Assembly: GCA_022009855.1 (NCBI GenBank)
Contig: CP091727.1
Coordinates: 4,340,001 to 4,404,000 of the forward strand
Direction of reading: 5' to 3'
Length of the DNA stretch: 64,000 nucleotides
DNA from: Lentisphaeria bacterium
GTDB lineage: Bacteria; Verrucomicrobiota; Lentisphaeria; Victivallales; Victivallaceae
The number at the start of each line of letters is the position of its first letter. Within the stretch, counting starts at the first letter, position 1. This document shows, piece by piece, positions 11,601 to 21,383 of the stretch. The translations under genes and the position numbers were made by a program. The notes beneath the pieces were generated by a model, which was given only the letters and a program-made list of their open reading frames with translations, did no database searches and was not told where the DNA came from.

Positions 11601-11777
11601 GGATCCGGCAGCCGCCGTGCCATCGGAATCACCACCTTCTCCGGCATGGTGGTCGCCACGCTGGTCGGCATCATCTTCACCCCGGCGCTCTACGCCGCGT
11701 TCCAGCGGATCCGCGAGCAGATCAAAGGGAAACTTCATCTCAGCCCCTCTGCGCAATCTCTGGAGGATGCAGAATAG
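8647..11777 (+). CDS. RND multidrug efflux pump, AcrB/HAE1 family (one frameshift)
   Basis: This is a proton-driven inner-membrane transporter. The N-terminus FIERPRLAVVVSLVMVL is the classic first membrane segment, followed by a porter domain (VAEYPEIAPP, SYPGASAE). The central membrane region contains GLILVVGSLCDDAIVVVEN, with the paired Asp residues used for proton relay. A second porter domain and a C-terminal set of helices follow. A run of four G at 9584-9587 should be five; this rejoins ELEKW to KLLPEGVSY and gives 1043 residues, the usual length. It forms an operon with the adaptor at 7525. The substrate cannot be told from sequence. Confidence 0.92.
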
Positions 11778-11789
11778 CCCCGCTCCTGT

Positions 11790-11830
11790 TTCCGGCGCTT
11801 CCCTGTCTTAATCGCAGGGAGGCGCCGGAA
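11790..11830 (+). terminator. Strong hairpin after the RND operon
   Basis: Arms 11790-11805 and 11815-11830 pair over 16 positions with one G-T wobble and a 9-base loop. The sequence after it is AT-rich rather than a pure T run, so it may be a terminator or an mRNA-stabilising hairpin. Confidence 0.6.
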
Positions 11831-11868
11831 TGCTGTAAAATTATTTTCAATTTTATTCATAAATTAAT

Positions 11869-11897
11869 TTGAAAAAATCCCGTTCCGGAAGTACACT
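11869..11897 (+). promoter_or_regulatory. Probable promoter of the sugar-acid operon
   Basis: TTGAAA (11869-11874) and TACACT (11892-11897) have a 17-base spacer and lie about 55 bases before the dehydratase start codon. Confidence 0.45.
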
Positions 11898-11952
11898 TTA
11901 TTGCTGTAAATCTATTTTTTACTTTTTACAACAATAAAACAGGAATGCGGAC

Positions 11953-13638
11953 ATGAAGGAATCCACCTCAAAGCGCTGGCTTTCCGGAAAAACCAGACAG
12001 GTGCTGCTGCGGCGCGCCCTGGTCAAGACGATGGGGTACACCGACGAAGATCTCGACAAGCCGATCGTCGGAATCATCAACACGTGGGCGGAGACCAATC
12101 CGGGCCACTATCACTTCCGGCAGCTGGCGGAAGCGGTCAAGCGCGGCGTCTGGGCGGCTGGCGGTTTTCCGCTGGAGGTGAACACGATGTCGATCTGTGA
12201 GGTGTTTTTCGACATCTCCAGTCTGATCTTCCGCAACCTGCTCTCGATGACCACCGAGGAGCTGATCGAACGCCATCCGTTCGACGGCGTGGTGCTGATG
12301 GGCAGCTGCGACAAGAACGTTCCCGCCCAGCTGATGGCGGCGGTGTCGGCGAACAAGCCGGCCATCTACCTGCCGGGCGGACCGATGCTGCCGGGCAACT
12401 ATCGCGGCGAATCGCTCGCCTGCGGCACCGACAGCTTCAAGCTCTGGACGAAGTATCTCGCGGGCGAACTCAAGGAGGAGGACCTCTCGAACGTGGAAGG
12501 CTGTCTTTACGGCAGCGTCGGCGCCTGTCCGATCATGGGAACCGCCAACAGCATGCAGTGCGCCACCGAATCCCTCGGGCTGAGTCTGCCTGGGAGCGCC
12601 GGAGCACCGGCGGTTTCGGCGGAGAAGTTCCGCATTGCCGAGATGACCGGCCGCCGGATCGTCGGCATGATTCAGGAGAATCTGCGCGTCCGCGACATCG
12701 TGACCCGCGAAGCGCTGGAGAACTGCATCACCGTGCTGATGGCGTCGGGCGGTTCGACCAATCTGCTGATCCACCTGACCGCGATCGCCCGCCGGGCCGG
12801 AATCACACTGCCACTGAATCTCTTCCGCGAAATCAGCGACCGCACACCGCTTCTAGTCAATACCAAGCCGGTGGGCGACTATACCGTCGGCATCGAATTT
12901 CATCAGGCCGGCGGCGTCCCCGCGCTGATGAAGGAGCTCGAAAGTCGTCTCCACACCGATGCGCTCACCGTCACCGGCAAGACGGTCGGCGAGAATCTCG
13001 CGAAGGTCGAACACTCCTGCAATCCGAAGGCGATCGCTCCGATCGACCATCCCCTCTCCCCGAACGGCGGCATCGCGACGCTCTTCGGCAACCTCGCTCC
13101 GCGCGGCGCAGTGATCAAGCGGGCGGCGGCTTCGCCGGAACTGCTGAAATTCCGGGGCGAGGCGCGGGTGTTCGACACGCTCGCCGACGCCGAGAAATAC
13201 CTGCTCGACGAGAACTCCGATATGGATGAACACAAGGCGGTCATTCTGCGCGGTTACGGTCCGAAAGGGGCGCCGGGCATGCCGGAGTTCGGCAACTACA
13301 TGCCGATTCCGCCCAAACTCTACCGACGCGGCGTGAAGGATTATCTGCGCATCACCGATGCACGCATGTCCGGCGGCGCATTCGGCACCGTAGTGCTCCA
13401 TGTCTGTCCGGAAGCGGCGGCTGGCGGTCCGCTCGGCGCGCTCCGCGACGGCGACATCATCACGATGGACGTCGATGCCGGAACGCTCAACGTCGAACTC
13501 TCCGACGAGGAGATTGCCCGACGGCTCGCCGAAACGAAGTTCGAGCCGAAGGAGAAGTTTGAACGCGGCTTCATCAAGCACTATACCGAAGCGGTCCTCC
13601 AGGCCGACGAAGGATGCGATTTCAGTTATCTGCAATAA
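11953..13638 (+). CDS. IlvD/Edd-family dehydratase, probably a sugar-acid dehydratase
   Basis: 561 residues and intact. The family removes water from dihydroxy acids using an iron-sulfur cluster. Cluster cysteines are visible in GSCDKNVPAQ and GACPIMGTANSMQC, and the C-terminus has the family text RITDARMSGGAFG. The family includes branched-chain dihydroxy-acid, 6-phosphogluconate and aldonate (arabonate, xylonate, galactonate) dehydratases. The next genes encode a DHDPS-family lyase and an SDR, not branched-chain enzymes. I therefore infer an aldonate substrate giving a 2-keto-3-deoxy sugar acid. Confidence 0.85.
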   Translation: MKESTSKRWLSGKTRQVLLRRALVKTMGYTDEDLDKPIVGIINTWAETNPGHYHFRQLAEAVKRGVWAAGGFPLEVNTMSICEVFFDISSLIFRNLLSMTTEELIERHPFDGVVLMGSCDKNVPAQLMAAVSANKPAIYLPGGPMLPGNYRGESLACGTDSFKLWTKYLAGELKEEDLSNVEGCLYGSVGACPIMGTANSMQCATESLGLSLPGSAGAPAVSAEKFRIAEMTGRRIVGMIQENLRVRDIVTREALENCITVLMASGGSTNLLIHLTAIARRAGITLPLNLFREISDRTPLLVNTKPVGDYTVGIEFHQAGGVPALMKELESRLHTDALTVTGKTVGENLAKVEHSCNPKAIAPIDHPLSPNGGIATLFGNLAPRGAVIKRAAASPELLKFRGEARVFDTLADAEKYLLDENSDMDEHKAVILRGYGPKGAPGMPEFGNYMPIPPKLYRRGVKDYLRITDARMSGGAFGTVVLHVCPEAAAGGPLGALRDGDIITMDVDAGTLNVELSDEEIARRLAETKFEPKEKFERGFIKHYTEAVLQADEGCDFSYLQ

Positions 13639-13671
13639 GTTGGAATATTTTCCAGAAAGGATTTTTCTGCG

Positions 13672-14580
13672 ATGAAAAAGGTTCACGGAGTCTGTCCGAT
13701 CGCTCCGGCGGTCTTTCACCACGACGGCAGTCTCGATCTCGAAGGATACCGTCACTGCTGTGACGCGATGCTCAAGGGCGGCGCGCAGGCGCTGGCGCTC
13801 TTCGGCATCGCCGGAGAGTACTACAAATTCGACCGCGAGGAGGAGGAAGCGCTCATTCCGGTCACCGTCGAAGTGTGCCATGCAAACAACGCTCCGGCAG
13901 TCATCTCCAACACCCGTCATTCGACCGAATCGGCGACGAAGTGGGCAAAGCGGATCGAGGCTTCCGGTGCGGACTGCATGATGCTGCTGCCGCCTTTCTT
14001 CCTCAAGCCGGGTGCGGCGGAGATCACCCGCCACGTAGAAGCGGTCTGCGACGCGGTTTCGATTCCGGTGATGTTCCAGTACGCGCCGGAACAGACCGGC
14101 GTGACGATTCCGCCGGAGGCGCTGGCCGGACTCGCCGCCCGCCACCAGAATCTCAATTATTTCAAAATCGAATGCAAGCCTCCGGGGGCCTACATTTCGC
14201 GCCTCTCCGAGCTTCTGAAAGAGCAGCAGGCGGAGATCTTCGTCGGCAACGCCGGATTCCAGATGATCGAGGGATTCCGGCGCGGCGCGCAGGGGGTGAT
14301 GCCCGGCCCGTCGATGTTCGACGTCTACCGGAAGATCTGGGACGCGCTCGAAGCGGGCAATGATGCGGAAGCGTTCCGGATCCACGCCAAACTCAACGCG
14401 TTGTTGAACCACATCCGGCAAAACGTCGAGATGATCATTCACTTCGAAAAACGGATTCTCCAGCGGCGCGGCCTGATCGAAAGCGCCCGCTGCCGTTCAC
14501 CGCAGTTCCGCAGCGATGCGGTCTATGACCGGCTCTTCGACGAACTCTACGCCGATCTTGAACCGGAGTTCGGCCGATGA
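13672..14580 (+). CDS. DHDPS/NAL-family lyase or dehydratase acting on a 2-keto-3-deoxy acid
   Basis: 302 residues and intact. This is a Schiff-base class I (beta/alpha)8 enzyme. The Schiff-base Lys is probably in NYFKIEC, and the pyruvate-binding loop appears as FGIAGEYYKF in place of the usual GTTGE. The tyrosine region reads MFQYAPEQTG. Family members cleave or dehydrate 2-keto-3-deoxy sugar acids, N-acetylneuraminate or dihydrodipicolinate. The context (after a dehydratase, before an SDR) points to sugar-acid catabolism such as 2-keto-3-deoxy-pentonate. GAAAGGA precedes the start, and its stop overlaps the SDR start in ATGA. Confidence 0.82.
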   Translation: MKKVHGVCPIAPAVFHHDGSLDLEGYRHCCDAMLKGGAQALALFGIAGEYYKFDREEEEALIPVTVEVCHANNAPAVISNTRHSTESATKWAKRIEASGADCMMLLPPFFLKPGAAEITRHVEAVCDAVSIPVMFQYAPEQTGVTIPPEALAGLAARHQNLNYFKIECKPPGAYISRLSELLKEQQAEIFVGNAGFQMIEGFRRGAQGVMPGPSMFDVYRKIWDALEAGNDAEAFRIHAKLNALLNHIRQNVEMIIHFEKRILQRRGLIESARCRSPQFRSDAVYDRLFDELYADLEPEFGR

Positions 14581-15366
14581 GAGCGCTGGAAGGGAAGCGG
14601 GCGCTGGTCACCGGCGCCGCCCGCGGAATCGGCGCCGGCATCGCACGCGCCTTCGCGGAGGCGGGAGCGGAACTCTTCCTCCACTTCCGCTCCGACCCGT
14701 CGGCGGCGGAAATGCTGGCCGCAGAACTGCGGACGATGGGTTCAACTGTTCACCTGTATCGCGCCGACCTGGGGAAACTGGAGGATCTGAACGCCATGTT
14801 CGATGCGATCGAGCGCGAATGGGGCACGCTCGACGCGGCGGTCAACAACGCCGGCTGGGATCCCGGCATGGTGCCGCTGGAGGAGGTCACGCCGGAGCTG
14901 TATGAAAAGGTCGCTTCGGTCAATATCCGCGGCACGCTTTTCTCCTCGCTGCGGGAAATTGCACTGATGAAACGCAATCCGGCGGGAGGCAGCATCATCA
15001 ACATCGGCTCGGTCCAGCAGGATACGACGGTGCCGGGGCGTACCCTTTACGCGATGAGCAAAGGGGGCGATTCACGCGCTCACCGGCGAGCTGGCGCTGG
15101 AGGCGGGCGAATTCGGAATCCGGGTCAACAACATCGCGCCCGGATTCATCGAAGTGGAACGGCTGAAAGCCTCTCCCTCCTACAACCGGGAGGGGGTCGC
15201 GGCGGACATCCCGCTCGGGCGGGTCGGCACGCCGGAAGATGTCGGCAATCTGGCGGTCTTCCTCGCTTCGGCCGAATCCGGCTTCATCAGCGGCGACACC
15301 ATCATCGCCGACGGCGGCCTCCACCGCAGACTGGCGAGGAGCCGCAACACCATCTCCCTCACCTGA
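14577..15366 (+). CDS. Short-chain dehydrogenase/reductase (one frameshift)
   Basis: An NAD(P)-dependent oxidoreductase. It has the Rossmann motif TGAARGIGAG (residues about 12-21), the NNAG motif, an active-site Ser in INIGSVQQ and YxxxK in YAMSK. The frame breaks at a run of five G (15064-15068). Four G's restore SKGAIHALTGELALE and a 262-residue protein. It overlaps the preceding lyase gene by 4 bases and completes a three-gene sugar-acid operon, where it would oxidise or reduce the sugar or keto-acid intermediate. The substrate is not evident. Confidence 0.87.
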
Positions 15367-15390
15367 CGAAATCCCGTTGAAACGCAGAAA

Positions 15391-15430
15391 CTCCCCTGCC
15401 CCGGTCTCTCGGAGTCAGGGGAATTTCTTC
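15391..15430 (+). terminator. Terminator of the sugar-acid operon
   Basis: CCCCTG (15393-15398) pairs with CAGGGG (15416-15421), with additional CCG/CGG pairing inside. A T-rich tract follows. It lies 25 bases after the SDR stop. Confidence 0.6.
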
Positions 15431-15458
15431 CTTTTTCACGAAAGGTCATTCTCAAGGC

Positions 15459-15514
15459 AAAAAAACACCCGGTGAGCGAAAAGGGAATCCTCATCCGTTT
15501 TCCAGCACACCGGG
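15459..15514 (-). terminator. Terminator of the SGNH hydrolase gene
   Basis: On the minus strand, CCCGGTG and CACCGGG arms (15508-15514 and 15468-15474) enclose a long loop and are followed by a run of seven T (A's at 15459-15465). It is convergent with the plus-strand terminator just to the left. Confidence 0.55.
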
Positions 15515-15545
15515 CAATCTCGCCGCATGATACGCGGCCGGCAGG

Positions 15546-16461
15546 TTACTTCTTCGTGTTGACCTGCTGGAAATCATTCACCGCTTTCTGGGCGATATTC
15601 TGCAGGAACTGCGCCTCCTCCGCACTCATCCCTTTGGGGACGAATTTGATTTCGGAGGTCTTGCGGCCGAAGAGTTCGGCGAACCAGACGCACGACTGGA
15701 GATAGCGCCCGCGCACATTGAGATGAATGTAATCGACCACCAGTTTCTGGTTGCCCTGCTTGTCCTTGCGCCAATAGTTGCTGCCGATGAACGCGCCCTG
15801 CGGTTCGGTAAGACGGTTCGGATAAACCGCCATTTTGACATCTTCGGCCGTGTAGCTCGGCTTGAACTTCACCGGCTGTTCCGCCCGAGCCATCTGGACG
15901 GCAAATCCGGAGGGAATAATCCGGCAGTTGAACTCCTTTGCCGTCTTGACGTAGTTTGCAAACAGCTTCTCATACATCTCCTTGTAATCCTTGCAGCACC
16001 ACTTCCCGTATCCGGGGTGATCCGGCCGGTAGGACCAGGTCATCTGAATGACGATCTCCGCCTGCGGCGCATACTTGCGCACATAGTCGTAGAGCTTCTT
16101 GAACCACGGCTGATAGCTCCCCCGGCCGAAAGCTCTGATGGCTCGCCTGCTGAAGCGTGACGATGTCCCACTTCTTCGAAGTAAGTTTTTCCCGGAGGTT
16201 GTACTTCCCGTAGTAGGGCTTGTAGTTTGGATCCTTTTCCGATTTCTCCACCTCGCGCCAGTGGCGCTCCAGCGTGCAGCCGCCGATGTTGGCCCGCTCC
16301 AGCACCAGCTGGCAGTCGGGAACCGATTGGACGATCTTCGGCAGAAATTCAAAGACGCTGTCGGCGAAACTGTTCCCGATCGTCAGCACCTTCAGTTCCT
16401 GCGCCTGCACTCCGGCCGCACAACACAGCACGGCCGCCCAAAGCATCAATCGTTTCAGCAT
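15546..16461 (-). CDS. Secreted SGNH/GDSL-like hydrolase, DUF4886 type (one frameshift)
   Basis: A signal peptide (residues 1-20, ending VQAQ) is followed by LKVLTIGNSFADS, the block I serine motif of SGNH hydrolases in its GNS form. DIVTLQQASHQS and a C-terminal DYIHLNVRGRYLQ, with the catalytic Asp/His pair, match the DUF4886 branch. Such enzymes are esterase-like; carbohydrate deacetylation is plausible but inferred. The frame breaks at a run of five C on the plus strand (16119-16123). One base fewer rejoins SFRPG to SYQPWFKKLYD and gives 304 residues. AAAGGA precedes ATG 16461, preferred over an upstream ATG at 16542 because of the signal peptide. Confidence 0.8.
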
Positions 16462-16567
16462 GTCACTATCCTTTCTGGTCGGTGAAAACGATGTAACAAT
16501 ATACTCCATGGTTCCGGCAAATGCAATCCGGTCCGGACACAAAAACGCCCGCCCGGCCGAACCGGCG

Positions 16568-17388
16568 TCACTTGCCGTGCGTCACCAGCAGCACCTTCCC
16601 GCTCTCCCCGTCGATCTCCGCACGCGCCACGCCGCCGGGAGAGAGCCGCCACATGTTCCCGGTCACGATCCACCGCGTCCCCTTCCGTTCGACGGAGTAC
16701 GGCCGCTGCGCCGCCAGACTGTTTCCGGGATAGCGCCGGGCGAATTCCGCCTCGGCAATCCGGTACGCGTCGGCGGCCGAGGCCACCTTCCAGCCGGCCT
16801 CCCCCTGCTCCGGAATCGCCAGCGACGCGACAAAATCGAGCAGCCCGGCATATTCGGCGTCATCAATGGAATTGGTCATCAATGTGAACAGCAGCGCGGA
16901 ATCCCGGCCGCACCGGAAGATTCCACTGGTCAGAAACTTCCACTCCTCCGCCGGCGGCGTCCGGTTCGCGTATTTCGCGTCGGTAATCCGCATGGCGAAG
17001 CCGAATCGGCCCCGCGGCGCGAAGGTGCGCAGGGCGGCCGGACTCTTCCGCAGTGTTTCCAGAGCGCCGGGCAGGAGCGGCGCCATCGTGCGCCGGGCGC
17101 CCGGCGCATCTTCTCCGGCGTGTCGAACCGGGCGAGATCCTTCGTGTCGCAGAAGAAGTTCAGCTGCAGACTGAACCGATCTTCCGGTCCGCGTATCAGC
17201 AAACTCCAGAACCGAAGAGCAAGCTCCCGTTGCGGGTACACCGTCCAGCCGGGGCGGGGAACCACTTCAAACGTCTCCTCCACGGAAATCTGGCAGGAGA
17301 GCTTTCGCGGATAGGTGATTTCCTCCTCCGCCGCACCAGAGACGATTCCGGTCAACAGAAGAATCAGAGAGCAAATCCATCGTTTCAT
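16568..17388 (-). CDS. Secreted protein with C-terminal NTF2-fold immunity-like domain (one frameshift)
   Basis: 273 residues after correction. A signal peptide (MKRWICSLILLLTGIVSGAA) is followed by a domain of about 170 residues that I cannot assign. It loosely resembles PsbP/DcrB-like lipoprotein domains in its pattern (WTVYPQRELALRFWSL, and LLFTLMTNSIDD near its end). The last 60 residues (from IAEAEFARRYPG through RPYSV, RWIVTGN and GGVARAEID to VLLVTHGK) match the pattern of the NTF2-fold immunity protein family (YbbC-like). The frame breaks near 17090-17106 in a GGG/CCC context. AAAGGAG precedes the start. No toxin gene is adjacent, so an immunity role is not supported by context. Confidence 0.6.
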
Positions 17389-17534
17389 GACGCAACTCCT
17401 TTCTGATGTTCGCGGCGAATTCCCGCCTCTGTTACCATATCGCCGAAATGAAGCTTTTCAAACTGATTCCGCCCGGCGATGGAAGAAAAGGAGAAAAGCG
17501 GCCCCACGGCCGCCGCCTCTGCCGGCTGGACACG

Positions 17535-17573
17535 AAAAAACACCCGTCCCGAAAAAATCCGGAGCGGGTGTTC
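17535..17573 (-). terminator. Rho-independent terminator of the pyruvate:ferredoxin oxidoreductase gene
   Basis: Plus-strand arms AACACCCG (17539-17546) and CGGGTGTT (17565-17572) form a perfect 8-bp stem. On the minus strand the stem is followed by a run of six T. It lies 22 bases past the stop codon. Confidence 0.8.
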
Positions 17574-17594
17574 CGAAGCTTCGCAACTGACGAA

Positions 17595-20500
17595 TTACTT
17601 CATCACATCGCCGAGATTCTTGTAGAAGTCCATCCGACGCTTCGCATCGGCTTCCGCACGAGCGAAGAGGTCTTCCGCATCCGCCGGGGCGGTCTTATAG
17701 AGCGCCTTGTAGCGGTTTTCACTGCGGATGAAGTCCTGGAAGCTGGAGATCGCCTCCTTGGTCTCCCCAGGTGAACGGCTTCTCATTCGCCGGGTTGTAC
17801 CGATAGAGCGGCCAATAACCGGCTTCGACCGCGCGCTTCGCCTCGGTCTGGCTCTTGGTCATGTTGATGCCGTGCGCGATGCAGGGCGCATAGGCCAGGA
17901 TGATCGACGGGCCCTTGTGCGCTTCGGCTTCGCGGATGGCGGTCAGCGCCTGCTGGCGGTTGGCTCCCATCGCAATCGACGCGACGTAGACATTGCCGTA
18001 GCTCATGCACATGAAACCGAGGTTCTTCTTGGTCAGCCGCTTGCCGCTGTTGGCGAAGAGGGCGACCGCGCCGATCGGGGTGGACTTGGAAGCCTGCCCG
18101 CCGGTGTTGGAGTACACTTCGGTGTCAAGCACGAGAATGTTGACGTTGCGGTTCTGCGCCACGACGTGGTCGAGGCCGCCGAAGCCGATGTCATAGGCCC
18201 AGCCGTCACCGCCGAGGATCCAGACCGACTTGTCGACGAAGTAGTCCTTCAGCTCGAGCATCTTCTGATAGATCGCCTTCTGCTCGCCTTCGGATTTCTC
18301 GATGGCGGTCGGCAGAAGTTCGCCGATCTTCTTCTGATTTTCAATCGCTTCGTCAGAGGTGCTCTCCCAGTTCGCGACCGCATAGTCCAGCAGTCCCTTC
18401 ATGGTGTCGCAGCAGACGCCCAGCTCCTGGATGCGCTTGATGTTGCTCATCAGCTGTTCCCGGTTCTTGTCGACCGCGATGCGCATACCGAAACCGTATT
18501 CCGCGTTGTCCTCGAAGAGGGAGTTCGCCCACGCCGGCCCGCGGCCCTGCTTGTCCTTGCAGTAGGGCAGACTCGGGAAGGAACCGCCGTAGATCGAGGA
18601 GCAGCCGGTCGCGTTCGCCACGATCATGCGGTTGCCGAACAGCTGGCTGACCAGTTTGACGTAAGGAGTTTCACCGCAGCCGGCGCAGGCGCCGCTGAAC
18701 TCGAAGTACGGACGCAGGAACTGCGAACCCTTGACCGTCGCGGGGTTGGTTCCACCGAGCACGTTGTCAGGCAGAGAGGAAGAATTCGACATTGGCATCC
18801 TGACCCGCGGCACGCTCGTCCGGCGTGTGGGTCATGCTGATCGCCTTCTCCTTGGCCGGGCAGGTCTCGACGCAGACGCCGCAGCCGGTGCAGTCCTCGA
18901 TGAAGACCTGGAGACGGAACTTCAGGCCCGGCTCCTTGACCGCCTTCGCATCGACCACCTGGAAGGAGGCCGGCGCTCCGGCAAGGTCCGCCTCGCGGAT
19001 CAGCTTGGCGCGGATCGCGGCATGCGGGCACGCCATCACGCACTGGTTGCACTGAATGCACTTCGACGGATCCCACTTCGGCACGCTCGGAGCGATGCCG
19101 CGCTTCTCATACTGCGAAGTGGCGGTCGGCATCGAACCGTCGTAGCTCATCGCCGAAACCGGAATGTTGTCGCCCTGCTGATGGAGAATCGGCTTCATCA
19201 GCGTGTTGGCGAAGGTTCCCATTTCCGGAGTGATCGTTTCGACCGCTTCGAAGGCGGCGACGCCGTCGAGCGACGCCGGAACCTTAACCTCCTGCAGCAT
19301 CGCCAGCGCGCGATCGACGCACATCTGGTTCTGCTTGACGACCTCGTCGCCCTTCTTCTTGAACTTCTTCTCGATTCCAGCCTTGATGTAGTTGATCGCG
19401 TCATCGGCCGGAATGATGTTGGCCAGCTTGAAGAAGCAGGTCTGCATGATGGTCGAAACATACTTCGCACTGCCGATCTCAAGCGCGAGCTTCAGCGCAT
19501 CGATCGTGTAGACCTTGACATGCTTCTTGAGGATCGTCTCCTGCATGTCGCGGGTGAAGCTTTCGAACACCTTGTCGGCAGGGGAGTTCGCTGTTGATCA
19601 GGAAGGTACCGCCGTCGACAATGCCGGCGAGCATGTCATACCGGCCGATATAGGCCGAGTTATGGCAGGCGACGAAGTTCGGCGCGGTGATGGTGTACTC
19701 ACTGGTGATCGGCTTGTCGCCGAAACGCAGGTGCGACACCGTGATGCCGCCGGACTTCTTCGAGTCGTAGACGAAGTAGGCCTGGACATACTTGTCGGTG
19801 TGGTCGCCGATGATCTTGACCGAGTTCTTGTTGGATCCGACGGTACCGTCGCCGCCGAGGCCCCAGAACATGCAGGCGGTGGTGCCGGCCGGTTCGGTGA
19901 CGATCACTTCATCGATCGGCAGTGAAAGGTGGGTCACATCGTCGTTGATGCCGACGGTGAAGTTGCTGGTGCACTTGCCGGCGAGGTGCTTGTAGATCGC
20001 GAGCACCATCGACGGAGTGAACTCCTTGCTGGCGAGTCCGTAACGTCCGCCGATGACGGTGACGTCCTTGCGGTCGGCCAGCGCAGCCTTGACATCGAGG
20101 AAGAGCGGCTCGCCGAGCGAACCGGGCTCCTTGCAGCGGTCGAGCACCGCGATCTTCTTCGCAGTCGCCGGAATCGCCTTGACGAAAACATCGGCGGCGA
20201 ACGGGCGATAGAGGCGGACCTTCAGCAGACCGAGCTTTTCGCCCTTCGCATTGAGGTATCCGATCGCCTCTTCGATGGTTTCGCAACCGGATCCCATCGC
20301 CACGATGACGCGGTCGGCGTCCGGCGCTCCGACATAGTCGAAGAGGTGGAGCTGACGGCCGGTGAGCGCGGCGACCTTGTCCATGTACTTCTGGACGATC
20401 CCCGGCAGAGCATCGTAAGTGGCGTTGGTGGTTTCACGACCCTGGAAATAGACATCGGGATTCTGCGCGGCCATTTTGGCGTAGGGCGCTTCCGGACGCA

Positions 20501-21122
20501 GGGCGCGGTTGCGGAACCGTTCGACATACTTCATGTCGAGCAGCGATTTCATATCGGAATAATCGAGCAGCTCAACCTTCTGGAATTCATGCGAAGTGCG
20601 GAAGCCGTCGAAGAAGGCGAGGAAGGGGATTTCGCTTTCGAGCGTGGCCAGGTGGGCGACCAGCGCGAGGTCGTGGGTCTCCTGGATGCTCGCGGCGGAG
20701 GTCATCGCAAAACCGGTGGCGCGGCAGCTCATCACGTCGGAGTGGTCGCCGAAGATCGACAGCGACTGGGCGGCGAGCGCACGGGCCGAAACGTGGAAGA
20801 CGGTCGGGAGCATTTCACCGGCGATCTTGTACATGTTCGGAATCATCAGCAGCAGCCCCTGGCTGGCGGTGTAGGTGGTGGTCAGCGCACCGGCACTGAG
20901 AGAACCGTGAACCGCGCCGGCGGCACCGGCCTCGGACTGCATTTCGACGACCTGAAGCGTCTCGCCGAACATGTTCTTCTGGCCCTGGCTCGCCCAGGTG
21001 TCAGCGTACTCACCCATCGTCGAAGAGGGGGTGATCGGGTAGATCGCCGCGACTTCACTGAAGGCGTACGCTACGTAAGACGCAGCGTAATTGCCGTCGA
21101 TGGTCTGCATTTTCTTTGCCAT
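17595..21122 (-). CDS. nifJ: Pyruvate:ferredoxin (flavodoxin) oxidoreductase (three frameshifts)
   Basis: This single-chain enzyme converts pyruvate and CoA to acetyl-CoA and CO2 while reducing ferredoxin, central to anaerobic fermentation. The corrected length of about 1175 residues matches the family. The N-terminal domain begins TIDGNYAASYVAYAFSE and IYPITPSSTMGEYAD. Two 4Fe-4S motifs (CIQCNQCVMACP and CTGCGVCVETCP) follow, then the thiamine-diphosphate domain (CAGCGETPY, ATGCSSIYGGSFPS, GGDGWAYDIG). Frames break at 19581-19584 (G4), about 18771 (a CT repeat or CC) and 17765-17768 (C4). Each join restores conserved text. GGAGG precedes the start. Breaks in such a core gene argue for sequence error. 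Confidence 0.95.
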
Positions 21123-21157
21123 GATTCCTCCATTGGTTATTAAAGTAAAGGTCGATC

Positions 21158-21170
21158 CCTTATTATAAGG
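21158..21170. promoter_or_regulatory. Inverted repeat upstream of nifJ
   Basis: CCTTAT-T-ATAAGG is a perfect 13-bp inverted repeat 36 bases before the nifJ start codon. On the minus strand it contains TATAAT, so it may be a -10 element overlapped by an operator, for example for a redox regulator. No clear -35 element was found. Confidence 0.35.
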
Positions 21171-21383
21171 TAAAGATACAAATCATGCCTTCACAAATAA
21201 TGTTACTGAATTTACACCACATTCATGATTTTTTCAACTCTCCGAATGAGTTTTCAACCATTTTTCACATTTTCCTGACCGATTGCCGAAAAATCCATAA
21301 AATTCGGAATTTTTTCCATTCCCGAGTTGTTGAACCCCGTTATATTAAGCGCAGAACCATATCTCACACTGGAGGGTTTCACC

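Noticed and set aside
10314..11756. Minus-strand 480-codon frame across the RND pump gene
   Set aside because: Low-complexity charged text and complete overlap with a conserved transporter show it is a shadow frame.
12853..14442. Minus-strand 529-codon frame across the dehydratase and lyase genes
   Set aside because: It spans two intact plus-strand enzymes and their gap, and has no recognisable motif.
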